Assembly: GCA_031423995.1 (NCBI GenBank)
Contig: JANPGO010000055.1
Location: forward strand, 1-8,428
DNA from: STC-74 sp031423995
GTDB taxonomy: Bacteria > Patescibacteriota > Gracilibacteria > BD1-5 > UBA2023
Direction: 5' to 3'
Length of the DNA: 8,428 nucleotides
Shown: piece by piece, positions 1 through 8,300 of the stretch
Layout: each line of letters begins with the position of its first letter
Numbering within the stretch: the stretch's first letter is position 1
Program-made: the position numbers and the translations under genes
The notes under the pieces: generated by a model
Database searches by the model: none
The model's input: only the letters and a program-made list of their open reading frames with translations
What the model was told of the DNA's origin: nothing

Positions 1-547
1 CGTCCTATGAGCTCTCACTGCTGAACCATCGGTCACAATAGAACACGCTCGTATACGCGATCTCTGAGCATTCCTCGAGAAGTGCCGAGAGGCAGGTGTC
101 AGATTCGATGTCCGCGAAGAAAAAGATGAGATAGTTGTCTACAACTCTCGAACGAGTCTAAAGTCTGTGACAGTACAGACCAATATCTATCCTGGATTCC
201 CGACAGACCTCCAATCCCCTTTTGCTCTCTTGCTTTCACAGGCAGAAGGGATATCAAGAATTCATGAAGTCATGTTTGAATGACGCCTCAATTGGCTTGT
301 GGAGATCGAGAAGATGAAGGGACATATCGCCATCATGAATCCTCATGAGGCCCTCATTTTCGGAAAAACATTCCTGAAGGGATCCACGGTCTCGAGTTGG
401 GATCTGCGTGCCTGAGTGACGATGATCCTCGCGGCAATGATTGCACGAGGAGAGACGACGATCACCAATGTCGAATATATCGAACGTGGATATGAGGATA
501 TTATCGGGAAAATAGCGAAACTTGGTGGTGTTATCGAGAAAGTCTAG
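1..547 (+). CDS. murA: MurA, UDP-GlcNAc enolpyruvyl transferase (3' part only)
   Basis: This is the C-terminal 181 residues of MurA, which transfers enolpyruvate from PEP to UDP-N-acetylglucosamine in the first committed step of peptidoglycan synthesis in the cytoplasm. The frame opens at base 2 and ends in TAG. Family hallmarks visible are 'YPGFPTDLQ' (its Asp corresponds to the catalytic Asp305 of the E. coli enzyme), 'HEVMFEGR', 'DLRAG' and the C-terminal 'IERGYEDI', whose Arg corresponds to E. coli Arg397. Four in-frame UGA codons (8, 65, 281, 413) must be read through. The one at 413 is the conserved Gly of 'DLRAG', which supports UGA = Gly. The N-terminal half with the active-site Cys lies outside the window. 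Family identity is certain; MurA is preferred to the paralogue AroA because of the PTDLQ and RGYE motifs. Confidence 0.95.
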
Positions 548-566
548 TAGATCTGATTAGTTCCTA

Positions 567-686
567 TTTTTGTCATTCCGACGAAGGAGGAATCTCTTTC
601 AAACTCATCTTATGAGAAGTTTACAAGTTTATACTCATAATTCCAAGAAAAAGAGATTCCTCCGCTTTGCTACGGAATGACAAAAA
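567..686. repeat. Palindromic dispersed repeat (about 120 bp, MITE-like)
   Basis: The left arm (567-600) starts 'TTTTTGTCATTCCG' and contains 'GAGGAATCTCTTT'. The right arm (about 646-686) is its near-perfect reverse complement, ending 'CGGAATGACAAAAA', with a few small indels between arms. The 45-base centre is AT-rich. The RNA could fold into a long hairpin. The 'GTCATTCCG...GGAATGAC' signature is typical of interspersed palindromic elements scattered through many bacterial genomes, and related sequence occurs near 952-1006 and 8356-8426 here. No ORF lies inside. It sits directly after murA, where it could also terminate or stabilise the transcript, but no clean T-run follows. This and flanking bases account for the whole 548-723 gap. 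Confidence 0.8.
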
Positions 687-723
687 TTGAATTGTAAATA
701 ATATTCCACTACTCTACCATCCT

Positions 724-909
724 ATGTGATTCTGAGACTACACTCCATCTGGATGAGGCAGACCAAAACCCATCACCAAAGCACAAATCCGAAAAATGCA
801 GCAGGCTTTCAAGGATGCCGAAAAAATTACTGCTGCTGTACACCAAAGAGAACAGGAAGAGCAAAAGCGAATAAATCAAAAAATCGAAGATGAACTGAAT
901 CTTCTCTAA
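724..909 (+). CDS. Small charged coiled-coil protein, unknown function
   Basis: This is a 61-residue ORF starting ATG and ending TAA, visible only if UGA is sense: UGA codons at 727, 733 and 754 give the N-terminal 'MGFGDYTPSGGGR'. I do not recognise the family. The first third is Gly/Pro-rich and probably flexible. From about residue 20 onward it is rich in Lys, Glu, Gln and Ala with spaced hydrophobics ('KMQQAFKDAEKI', 'REQEEQKRINQKI'), so it is probably one amphipathic helix or short coiled coil. There is no signal peptide or membrane segment. A clear intrinsic terminator starts at its stop codon, which argues that this is a real transcription unit. No Shine-Dalgarno is evident. The alternative is a chance open frame, but the terminator and biased composition make a real gene more likely. 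Confidence 0.65.
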
Positions 910-934
910 AAACTCGACTTGTTCGAGTTTTTTT
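908..934 (+). terminator. Rho-independent terminator after the small protein gene
   Basis: The hairpin has stem AAAAACTCGA (908-917), loop CTTGT and the complementary TCGAGTTTTT (923-932), running into a T-tract up to 934. It overlaps the TAA stop of the upstream ORF, so it terminates that transcript. The A-rich left arm pairs with the T-run, so it could also act as a weaker terminator in the reverse direction. Confidence 0.85.
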
Positions 935-951
935 ATACAATCTGGGCGATT

Positions 952-1006
952 CTCTGATCATCCCAACTGAGCAAGATTTCTCACATTCGTTCGAAATGAC
1001 AGATGT
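952..1006. repeat. Degenerate copy of a dispersed palindromic repeat
   Basis: The segment 'GATTTCTCACATTCG' followed by 'TTCGAAATGACA' (975-1001) is, on the reverse strand, 'TGTCATTTCGAACGAATGTG', which resembles the arm of the 567-686 repeat. A diverged partner ('TCATCCCAACTGAGC') precedes it. The symmetry is imperfect, so this looks like a decayed or partial copy. The rest of 935-1062 holds no gene; the bases just before the next start codon are a very T/A-rich leader. Confidence 0.5.
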
Positions 1007-1062
1007 TCTCAATATTTTTTCCTGAATTCATAATTTATCATTTTTAATTTTTAATTATTCTC

Positions 1063-1998
1063 ATGTCTCTCCTCATTTCCTGATCCGTTGCATTCGATAC
1101 GATTATTCAGACGGTAGGTGACTTCCGTGCACAGGATAACACTCCCACATCTGACCTTCATCTCTCACTCTTTTCTCCCACGATTCGCAAGGAATACGGA
1201 GGAACTGCAGCGAATATAGCCTACTCACTCGCACTCCTCGGAGAAACTCCTCATATTATCGCATCGATCGGAGAAGATGGAAGTGACTATCTCATGAGAC
1301 TTCGGGAACTCGGGATCCAGACGGAGCTCATCCAGACAATTCCTGGGAGCTATTGTCCACAGGCATATATCGTTCGTGATGGAGGAAATGGTCAAATCAA
1401 TGTCTTCCATCCAGGCGCTATGAGCACCTCTGGCGAGATCAGTCATGGAAATATCACGTTCTCACATGCGATCGTCGCACCCGATTCGAGAGAAGGGATT
1501 CTCCGTCGAGTCAATGAGTGTACCAATCGGGGAATATTTACGATTTTTGACCCGGGTCAAGCTATGGGGATATTGAGTGCAGAGGAACTCAGATCATGTG
1601 CGGTGAAATCACAAATCACCATTATGAATGAGCCTGAACGAGTCCAATTCGAAAGTATTGTAGGAGAGGATTTCGTGAGCATATGCAAATCACACGGTCA
1701 TCCGGCAATCGTCACCCTCGGGGAACGAGGGTCGATCATCTTCACTGGATCGGAGGAAATCCTCATACCAGCGATCTATACTGAGAGAATCTTCGATGCA
1801 ACTGGATGTGGTGATGCCTACCGAGCAGGGCTCCTCTATGGACTCTCCTATGAATGGACTATCACGAAATCTGCACAACTCTGAGGTATCCTCTGAGGAA
1901 TCAAGATACAGTCCATGGGTGGACAAAATCATACATTCACCCTGGATCAGATAAATGAAATAGGGATTCGAGAATTCGGAGAAAAATTCTTTGATTAA
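1063..1998 (+). CDS. PfkB-family sugar/nucleoside kinase, probable adenosine kinase
   Basis: This 311-residue protein has a normal length for the ribokinase/PfkB family, which phosphorylates sugars or nucleosides with ATP. Visible motifs are: N-terminal 'LLISGSVAFDTI'; the first PfkB signature 'YGGTAANIAYSL' (Gly46-Gly47 to about residue 55); the Mg-binding 'NEPE' (189-192, NxxE); and the second signature 'DATGCGDAYRAG' (245-256), with Asp251 as probable catalytic base. The C-terminal 'AQLGGILGG...GGQNH' resembles bacterial adenosine kinases ('GxQ.H' ending). UGA codons at 1081, 1882 and 1894 encode Gly; those at 1081 and 1882 fall on family-conserved glycines ('SGS', 'AQLG'). The ORF runs from ATG at 1063, preceded by an AT-rich leader without Shine-Dalgarno, to TAA. 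Substrate assignment to adenosine rests on the N- and C-terminal resemblance and on the next gene, ahcY, whose product releases adenosine; another nucleoside or sugar is possible. Confidence 0.85.
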
Positions 1999-2018
1999 TT
2001 TCCGATTTTTTCTATACT
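1991..2018 (+). promoter_or_regulatory. Possible sigma70-type promoter for ahcY
   Basis: TTGATT (1991-1996), a 16-base spacer and TATACT (2013-2018) lie 50 bases before the ahcY start. The -35 box overlaps the end of the kinase gene. Initiation would fall near 2025, giving a leader of about 43 bases. ahcY might therefore be transcribed on its own as well as with the kinase gene, whose stop is only 69 bases upstream. This is based on consensus resemblance only. Confidence 0.4.
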
Positions 2019-2067
2019 CCAGTCGTTCAAAATCAGAATAACTCCAATCTTCTAACCAATCTTATTT

Positions 2068-3456
2068 ATGCAATATAAAGTCGCTGATATGAAGCTCGCC
2101 CCATGGGGACGCAAGGAACTCTCGATTGCCGAAACTGAGATGCCAGGACTCATGGCACTCAGAAAAGAATTCGGAAATACGAAACCCCTCGCAGGAGCAC
2201 GAATCGCTGGATCACTCCACATGACTATCCAGACGTGAGTCCTTATCGAGACACTCACCGCTCTCGGGGCCGAAGTCCAGTGGGTAAGCTGTAATATCTT
2301 CTCGACACAGGATCATGCGGCTGCAGCGATCGTCGAGTGATGAGTTCCTGTTTTTGCCTACAAGGGCGAGACCCTAGAGGAATACTGGGACTACTCCCAT
2401 AGACTCTTCGAATGGCATGATGGGGGTACTCCGAATATGATCCTCGATGACGGAGGAGATGCGACCCTCCTCATCATCCTCGGAAGTGAGGCAGAAGAGG
2501 ATATTACTGTCCTCTCGAATCCTACCTGTGAAGAAGAGCGAGTGCTTTTTGCCTCGATCCGAAAGCGACTCGAAACCGCACCACATTGGTATTCGAATAT
2601 CAAGAAAAATATCATCGGTGTCTCTGAAGAGACCACCACTGGAGTACACCGCCTCTATCAGATGCTCGAGAATGGACGACTTCCCTTCCCTGCGATCAAT
2701 GTGAATGACTCAGTCACCAAGTCGAAATTCGATAATCTCTACGGATGCCGTGAATCCATCATCGATGGAATCAAGCGTGCAACTGATGTCATGATCGCTG
2801 GGAAGATCGTCGTCGTCTGTGGATATGGAGATGTCGGAAAGGGCTGTGCTGATGCATTTCGTGGTATGGGTGCGACTGTCTGGGTGACTGAGATCGATCC
2901 GATCTGTGCCCTTCAGGCTGCCATGGAAGGCTTCCGTGTCGTCACGATGGACAAGGTCGCGAGTCAGGCAGATATCTTCGTCACAGCGACGGGGAACAAG
3001 GATATCATCACTCACGACCATATGATAGCAATGCGCGATGAAGCGATCGTCTGTAATATTGGGCACTTCGACTCGGAGATCGATGTCGTCAGTATGCGTC
3101 AGTACGAGTGGGAGAATATCAAGCCTCAGGTCGATCATATCCTCCTCCCGAACGGGAATAAGATCATCCTCCTCGCGGAAGGGCGTCTCGTGAATCTCGG
3201 TTGTGCGACAGGGCACCCATCATTCGTGATGAGCAATAGTTTCACGAATCAGACACTCGCCCAGATCGAACTCTATACTCAGACTGAGAAATATCCAATC
3301 GGTGTCTACCGACTCCCAAAACACCTCGATGAGAAGGTCGCTCGCCTCCACCTCGGTCGCATCGGCGCTGAACTCACCATTCTCTCTCCAGAACAGTCAA
3401 GATATATCGGAGTGGATCAATCAGGGCCGTACAAGCCAGAACATTATAGATATTAG
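2068..3456 (+). CDS. ahcY: Adenosylhomocysteinase (SAH hydrolase)
   Basis: This 462-residue protein, full length for the family, reversibly hydrolyses S-adenosyl-L-homocysteine to adenosine and L-homocysteine using bound NAD in the cytoplasm. Motifs in order: 'LHMTIQTGVL' (about 50-59), 'FSTQDHAAAAI', 'FAYKGETLEEYW', 'DDGGDAT' (127-133, with catalytic Asp131), 'SEETTTG' (186-192), 'NDSVTKSKFDN' (213-223, including substrate/catalytic Lys218 and Asp222), the Rossmann NAD loop 'CGYGDVGKG' (251-259), 'GHPSFVMSNSFTNQ', and the C-terminal 'GPYKPEHYRY', which completes the neighbouring subunit's cofactor site in the known tetramers. All key residues look intact. UGA codons at 2236, 2338 and 2341 give Gly57, Gly91 and Gly92; Gly57 is family-invariant. 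It ends in TAG. ATG at 2068 is the only sensible start, with no Shine-Dalgarno. It follows the probable adenosine kinase and converges with the minus-strand gene downstream. Confidence 0.97.
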
Positions 3457-3482
3457 AAATAAGAAGACCTTCTAACAAAATT

Positions 3483-4715
3483 TTATTCTTGAATTATAGC
3501 ATATCTACCACCTGTCTCTTGAGCAAGTCTTCTAAAATAGCCTTGAAGACTGAATGGGATCTGAATAGCACCGATATTGATCGTGCAATTATATTTCTTT
3601 GCATACATGATAACATCCTCACTCCGTAAGGTTGAATCTCATTCTCCATCGGAAATAAGAGTAATGGATTTTCATGGATTTTGCTGCATTGTAAGAAGTA
3701 GTGCTTCATATAGAGGAGTTCAGCCATTAGCTAATTGTGTTTCTTTGTTTCTGATATCAACATTCGAAGATCATACCTTAGGTTTTCCAGTTGAGCTTCT
3801 AAATATATAAATAACTGATCATGTCTTGAAGTCAGCACCTTGTACTGCTTGAATTCTTGTCTTACCCGTACCACTATTTATCGCAATATTCATGGATGAT
3901 GATCCATCTACAAGATAAATATCTGCAGGACTAGTCTTTATGAACTCTGCTAAGAATCAATCAAGAGATGTATAAATTTCAACTCTACGATCTTCTGCTA
4001 GTTTTATTTCTGGATCTCATCCAGATTTATGTGCAGTAGCTTTAGAACTTCCAAAAGAAGCCAATTTGACTTCGGTCTGAAGTCAATTTCTAGCAAAATA
4101 CCTCTTCAGGTAATCATTAACTCCCTCATTCCTTCAGTCACTTAATTTTTGATTTCCTTCACTTGTTCATCGGGTATCAGCATAAGAAGAGACGACCATG
4201 CTTTTTGGAAACCCTCACTTGAGTCATTTTAATGCATTCAAATAATTCTCCATATCCTGTAAGTCGTATTTATCAAGTAAAACCTTATTTGTTTGATAAT
4301 ATACAGAAAGTGTATGCGTATCTTGATTATAAAAATTTGGTTGTCTATATATTCATCAATCACTAATATTTTGAGATAGAGAAAGTGCAAAATGAGCAGA
4401 GGAACCTCAAATAGATAATTCCTCTCGAACAGAAGATTCTTGTAGCTTGGTAGGTGTAGGAACTCTTATGAGCTTTATTCATTGGATCTGAGGAAAATCT
4501 GCAGGAAGAATAACTTCCTTAAAATCATTCACTTTAAGATCATCTCTATGAGAGCAACTAGCAGCAATAGCTCATACTAAAACTAGACCTGCAACGCCCT
4601 TTCAAACTTGAGCGACAAGATGTAATACAGGGTGATCGTACTTAAATCTACGTTTTTTCAGGTTTCGTTCTAGTGGAGGTGTAAGAGTTGTTCTCTTTCA
4701 AAGTGAGTTTTGCAT
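3483..4715 (-). CDS. Probable lipoprotein with OmpA-like and von Willebrand A domains
   Basis: On the minus strand, ATG (4715-4713) to TAA (3485-3483) gives 410 residues with no internal TAA or TAG but 19 UGA codons, so a standard-code reading shatters it. A long basic N-terminus ('RNLKKRRFK', 17-25) precedes a hydrophobic stretch (about 41-53) ending 'AASC' with Cys54, a plausible though non-ideal lipobox; otherwise it is a single membrane anchor. After a linker comes an OmpA C-terminal domain (about 134-250): 'SSYADTRG' (176-183), 'NQKLSDGRNEGVNDYL' (188-203) and 'EDRRVEI' (241-247), the residues that bind diaminopimelate in peptidoglycan. Then a VWA domain (about 262-410) with a complete MIDAS: 'DGSSSM' (Asp270, Ser272, Ser274), 'GGTPLYEAL' (Thr333) and 'LISDGEGD' (Asp357). 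Inference: an envelope protein anchored to the cell wall with a metal-dependent protein-binding module outside the cytoplasm. Its base composition is more AT-rich than that of flanking genes. The domains are clear; the partner is unknown. Confidence 0.88.
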
Positions 4716-4742
4716 AAAAATGAATATTACTATTCTAGATGC

Positions 4743-4771
4743 ACTATAATCTTCTCTCTAAATATTGTCAA
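4743..4771 (-). promoter_or_regulatory. Sigma70-type promoter of the OmpA-VWA gene
   Basis: Reading the minus strand, TTGACA (4771-4766) is followed by exactly 17 bases and then TATAGT (4748-4743). This is a full consensus -35 and a 5/6 -10 box. Transcription would begin near 4736, leaving a leader of about 20 bases before the ATG at 4715, with no Shine-Dalgarno in it. The same bases on the plus strand contain TATAAT (4745-4750) without a good -35. Confidence 0.65.
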
Positions 4772-4858
4772 ATATAATTTTTATTTCATAGTATTTTTCT
4801 TTTTCCGTTCGACTTTTCATGAATTCTTTATAGAATTTCAGAAAATAATTATTGTATT

Positions 4859-5302
4859 ATGGTTGATCTATTTATCCAGTGGATACAAAAAAAGATATTT
4901 CTTCATCACCGTATCAATCGTCCCTCATACAGGGAACGTGATATTTTCTGGTGTTCCTTCGGAGAGAATGTATGAGATGAAGAAAATGGAAAATGAGCAG
5001 AATTCACTCGTCCAGTGCTCGTAATTCGAAAATTTAATAAAAATATCTTCCTCGGGATTCCACTTTCCACCAAGATAAAACCAGAAAACCCTTTTTATAT
5101 CGAAATTACGATGCATGGTTCACCGGTAAGTGCTCTGATAAGCCAGATCCGCATACTCGATACTAAGAGACTGCACAAACATATAGGCACTCTCGATGAG
5201 AATGATTTCCAGAAAGTACTGTATGCACTCCGAGATATCGTATTCAAAAATTTTACCCCCTCCATTGCTGAAGGGGGCGTTGCGACTGACGTCGATTTGT
5301 AG
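4859..5302 (+). CDS. PemK/MazF-family toxin (endoribonuclease-like), no antitoxin seen
   Basis: This 147-residue protein belongs to the MazF/PemK/Kid family, sequence-specific mRNA interferases usually paired with a small DNA-binding antitoxin. Visible: an N-terminal helix, 'RERDIFWCSFGENVG' (25-39), 'NGKGAEFTRPVLVIRKFN' (43-60) with the conserved Arg51-Pro, 'LGIPLSTK' (65-72), and 'SQIRILDTKRL' (95-105), all typical of this fold, then a C-terminal helix 'DFQKVLYALRDIV'. UGA at 4973 and 4994 supplies Gly39 and Gly46 ('NGKG'); a standard-code reading starts at the internal GTG 5015 and loses the first 52 residues. The frame is closed upstream by TAA at 4775, and 4859 is the only ATG. No antitoxin ORF lies on either side, unlike classical pairs. 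The last 17 or so residues extend past the fold and are encoded by a C/G-rich inverted repeat. Activity is inferred. Confidence 0.85.
5256..5277. repeat. Short G/C inverted repeat in the 3' end of the toxin gene
   Basis: CCCCCT (5256-5261) and AGGGGG (5272-5277) are perfect complements around a 10-base loop. They lie inside the toxin reading frame and encode part of 'TPSIAEGGVA'. No T-run follows, so it is not a standard terminator, though the stem could still hinder 3' exonucleases. It resembles the core of 'CCCCCT...AGGGGG' dispersed elements; no second copy is present in the window. Confidence 0.55.
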
Positions 5303-5341
5303 GTGCATTATATCATTTAACGACTAGAAAGCAAATTTTTT

Positions 5342-8300
5342 ATGCCAGCATTTACTGACATCCTCGCTTCCCTCAATGATCGCCAGCTCGTAGCTGTCGA
5401 GACGATCTACTGACCTGTCCTCGTGATCGCCTGACCAGGAAGTGGCAAGACACAGCTCCTCGCCGCCCGTATCGCGAATATCCTCCTCACGACCGACTAC
5501 CTCCCCTCGAATATCCTCTGTCTCACCTTCACTGAGAATGCTGCACGCAATATGCGTGAGCGACTCGCGACCATGATCGGACAGGATGCGTATCGTGTCG
5601 CTATCCATACATTTCATAGCTTCGGGAATGAGATACTGAACCGATTCCGTACTCTGTCAAAGGAGTACAATGAAGCTGAACCTATCGATACCATCGAATC
5701 ATCGCGGATTCTCGATCAGATCCTCTCTGGACTCGCTTGGGATAATCCCTACAAGCCGTGATTCCGTGCGAGTGAGACGATCAAGGATGTCCTCGGATCG
5801 ATAGGGAATCTGAAGAAATGATGAGTCACTCCATCACTCTATAGAGAGATCCTGAAGGCAAATACGCGAACACTACTCGATCTCGAACCACTCGTAGAAC
5901 AATACTGGGGTCAGATCGATGCACTGGGACAAAAAAAAGAAGACAAAGAAAAAAAGATCAAACTCTTCGAAGAATTCACGATTATGGTTCGACAATCGAA
6001 CGAAAAATGAGTCATTGACTGACCTCAGAATTCGAACCATTGATCCTCTGAACCTTCGAGCACTCTTTTTCCTTATGATTCATTCCATACAGTACTCAAT
6101 CAGAGTCTCTCTGAATCCTGGGAGACATATCCAGGAGATGGGAGTACGAAATTCATGAATAGTTGGCGAGATAGCTGGACTGAGAAGACGATGAAGGGAA
6201 AACGAGTACTCAAGGAACAAGGAAAACTCCCGAAACAACAGGCACTCGCTGAGATCTACGAATCCTATCAGAAAACGCTCACCGAACGCGGACTCATCGA
6301 CTTCTCGGATATGATCCTCCAGGCGATCGAGCTCGTCGAAGAGCATGATATCGTCCGTATGAGCCTCGCAGAACAGTATCAATTCATCATGATCGATGAA
6401 TTCCAGGATACCAACGATGCCCAGATGAGACTCGTGAATGGTATAACATCCGTCGGGATCGAGAGTCCAAATATCTTCGCCGTCGGGGATGATGACCAGT
6501 CGATCTATAAATTCCAGTGAGCCAATACGAAAAACATTCGCCAGTTCCATGACACCTACCAAGACACTCAGCTCATCATACTCGAGAAGAACTACCGATC
6601 AAAATCAGAGATTATCGAGCATTCTCGTGCAGTTATCATATCAGAATCGAACAATATAGGAAATATCTTCGTATGAGTCACGAAAGAGTTCGAAGCAGTA
6701 CGAGCATGAGGAGGATCGGTCAGGAAGCGAAGATTCCGAAATGAACTCGAAGAGCAATCGTGGATCATCGAGGATATCGCATCGAAAATTGCAGATGGAG
6801 TCGCTCCTGAGGATATCGCCCTCATCACGAAGAAGAATAAGACACTTGAACTCTATGCCAAGTGACTCCTCGAGAAAGGAATAGAGGTGGTACTCTCGAA
6901 AGATGAGTCGATTTTCGAAGATGAGTCGATCATGCTCGTCATCCACATCCTCGAACTCCTAGATTCCATGAATGGAAGCTATGCAGAAGAAGACAAGGAA
7001 CTCCTCGTCACTATCCTCTCTCATCCTGCCTTCGCAATCAATCGCCTCATCCTCTGGAACATCTCGAAATCCATCTATCATGCGAGAAAGGATACGAATC
7101 GCTCCTGGATCGAATCACTCGCACACCATGAAGACCAAACCCTTAGAAATACCGCGAATTTCCTGAAAGAGCTCTCCATCCGTGCTCTGACAGATCGACT
7201 CGAAGATATCATCGACTCTATCACCGGAGCGAATAGTCTCTCACTCCCCGATGACTATGACGATGATGGGAAGACGAATCCTCTTCAGATCGATATGTTT
7301 TCTGGAGAACGTACCGACTTCGTCTCACCCCTCTATTCTCACTTTTTCGATCAATTATTGAACCATAAATGATCTAATATTGCCTATGCCCGTCATCTTG
7401 CGAATATGCGAGCCTTCATCGAGTGAGTCCGGAAATACAAACATGGAAAACCATTTCTCATACTCCATGATGCGATCGAGATCCTCTCGCTCATCAATAC
7501 CTATGACCTCGATATCTCCGCATCCCACATCATCGGAGATGAGCGGAAGTCTGTGAACCTCATCACGGTCTACAAGGCAAAGTGACTCGAATGGGACTAT
7601 GTCTACGTACCATCACTCACGCGTAGCGAGTACAAGCTCGGGAAGATCGGATGATCCTCGCTACCGAAGAATCTCCCCCTCGAAGCGGAGCGAGATAATG
7701 ATGAGGATATCGAACGCCTCGTCTATACGGCTTTCACCCGTGCCAAGGATACTCTCACTGTCAGCTACGCAGATGAGACGATTGCCGAGCGACCGAATGA
7801 ACCCCTCGCATGTATCGAGATCGAGCATACTGATTGGGAAGAAGTGACAACTGTACCGATTGCAGGTCTCATCGAGACGCTCGCGGTCGACAAGCGTTCT
7901 CTCTTCTCACTTCCCTATCTCGGTGAGGAAAATAACTTCCTCCGTGATCGTATCGACAAGATCTTCGTGATGAATGCAACAGCACTTCAGAACTTCCTGA
8001 ATGTCGCTGATGCAGGACCAGAATACTTCGTGTCAAATTCCCTCCTCAGATTCCCTCAGGCAAAAAATATCTCCGCTTCCTACGGGTCTGCGATCCACCA
8101 AGCGCTTGAAGATTTTTTCTCCGACTATTCGAAAAAATGAACATTTATGAAATCACTATTGTTTGAATCATTCGAAAATAGCCTCAAAAAGGAAGGATTC
8201 GATCGAGAAACAGAGTCAACTTATCTAGCTCGTGGGCAAGACAATCTCGACGCGCTTTATGGAGAAATTGTCGGCCGAAGTTATGGCGAACTCTCTCTCG

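Noticed and set aside
2710..3216. A 168-codon open frame antisense to ahcY
   Set aside because: It is a shadow of the strongly biased ahcY codons on the opposite strand; its Asp/Ile/Ser-rich product resembles no family, and ahcY is certain.
3462..3473. AGAAG/CTTCT as a bidirectional terminator between ahcY and the convergent gene
   Set aside because: It has only 5 bp of stem with a 2-base loop and no T-run on either side; too weak to call.
4745..4750. TATAAT as -10 box for the toxin gene
   Set aside because: There is no acceptable -35 box 16-18 bases upstream, and the same bases are better explained by the minus-strand promoter.
4710..5024. A 104-codon plus-strand open frame that looks hydrophobic
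   Set aside because: It overlaps the OmpA-VWA start and runs through the toxin gene in a different frame; its Phe/Ile richness just reflects AT-rich non-coding DNA.
5286..5314. CTGACG-17-TATATC as a helicase promoter
   Set aside because: Only about 4 of 6 matches in each box; cannot be separated from chance.
5919..6158. A plus-strand frame suggesting a frameshift in the helicase
   Set aside because: The helicase frame continues unbroken through this stretch when UGA is read as Gly (6008, 6020, 6041), so no frameshift is needed.
6080..6562. A 160-codon minus-strand open frame opposite the helicase
   Set aside because: It lies entirely over the helicase frame, including Walker B, and has the same antisense-shadow composition.
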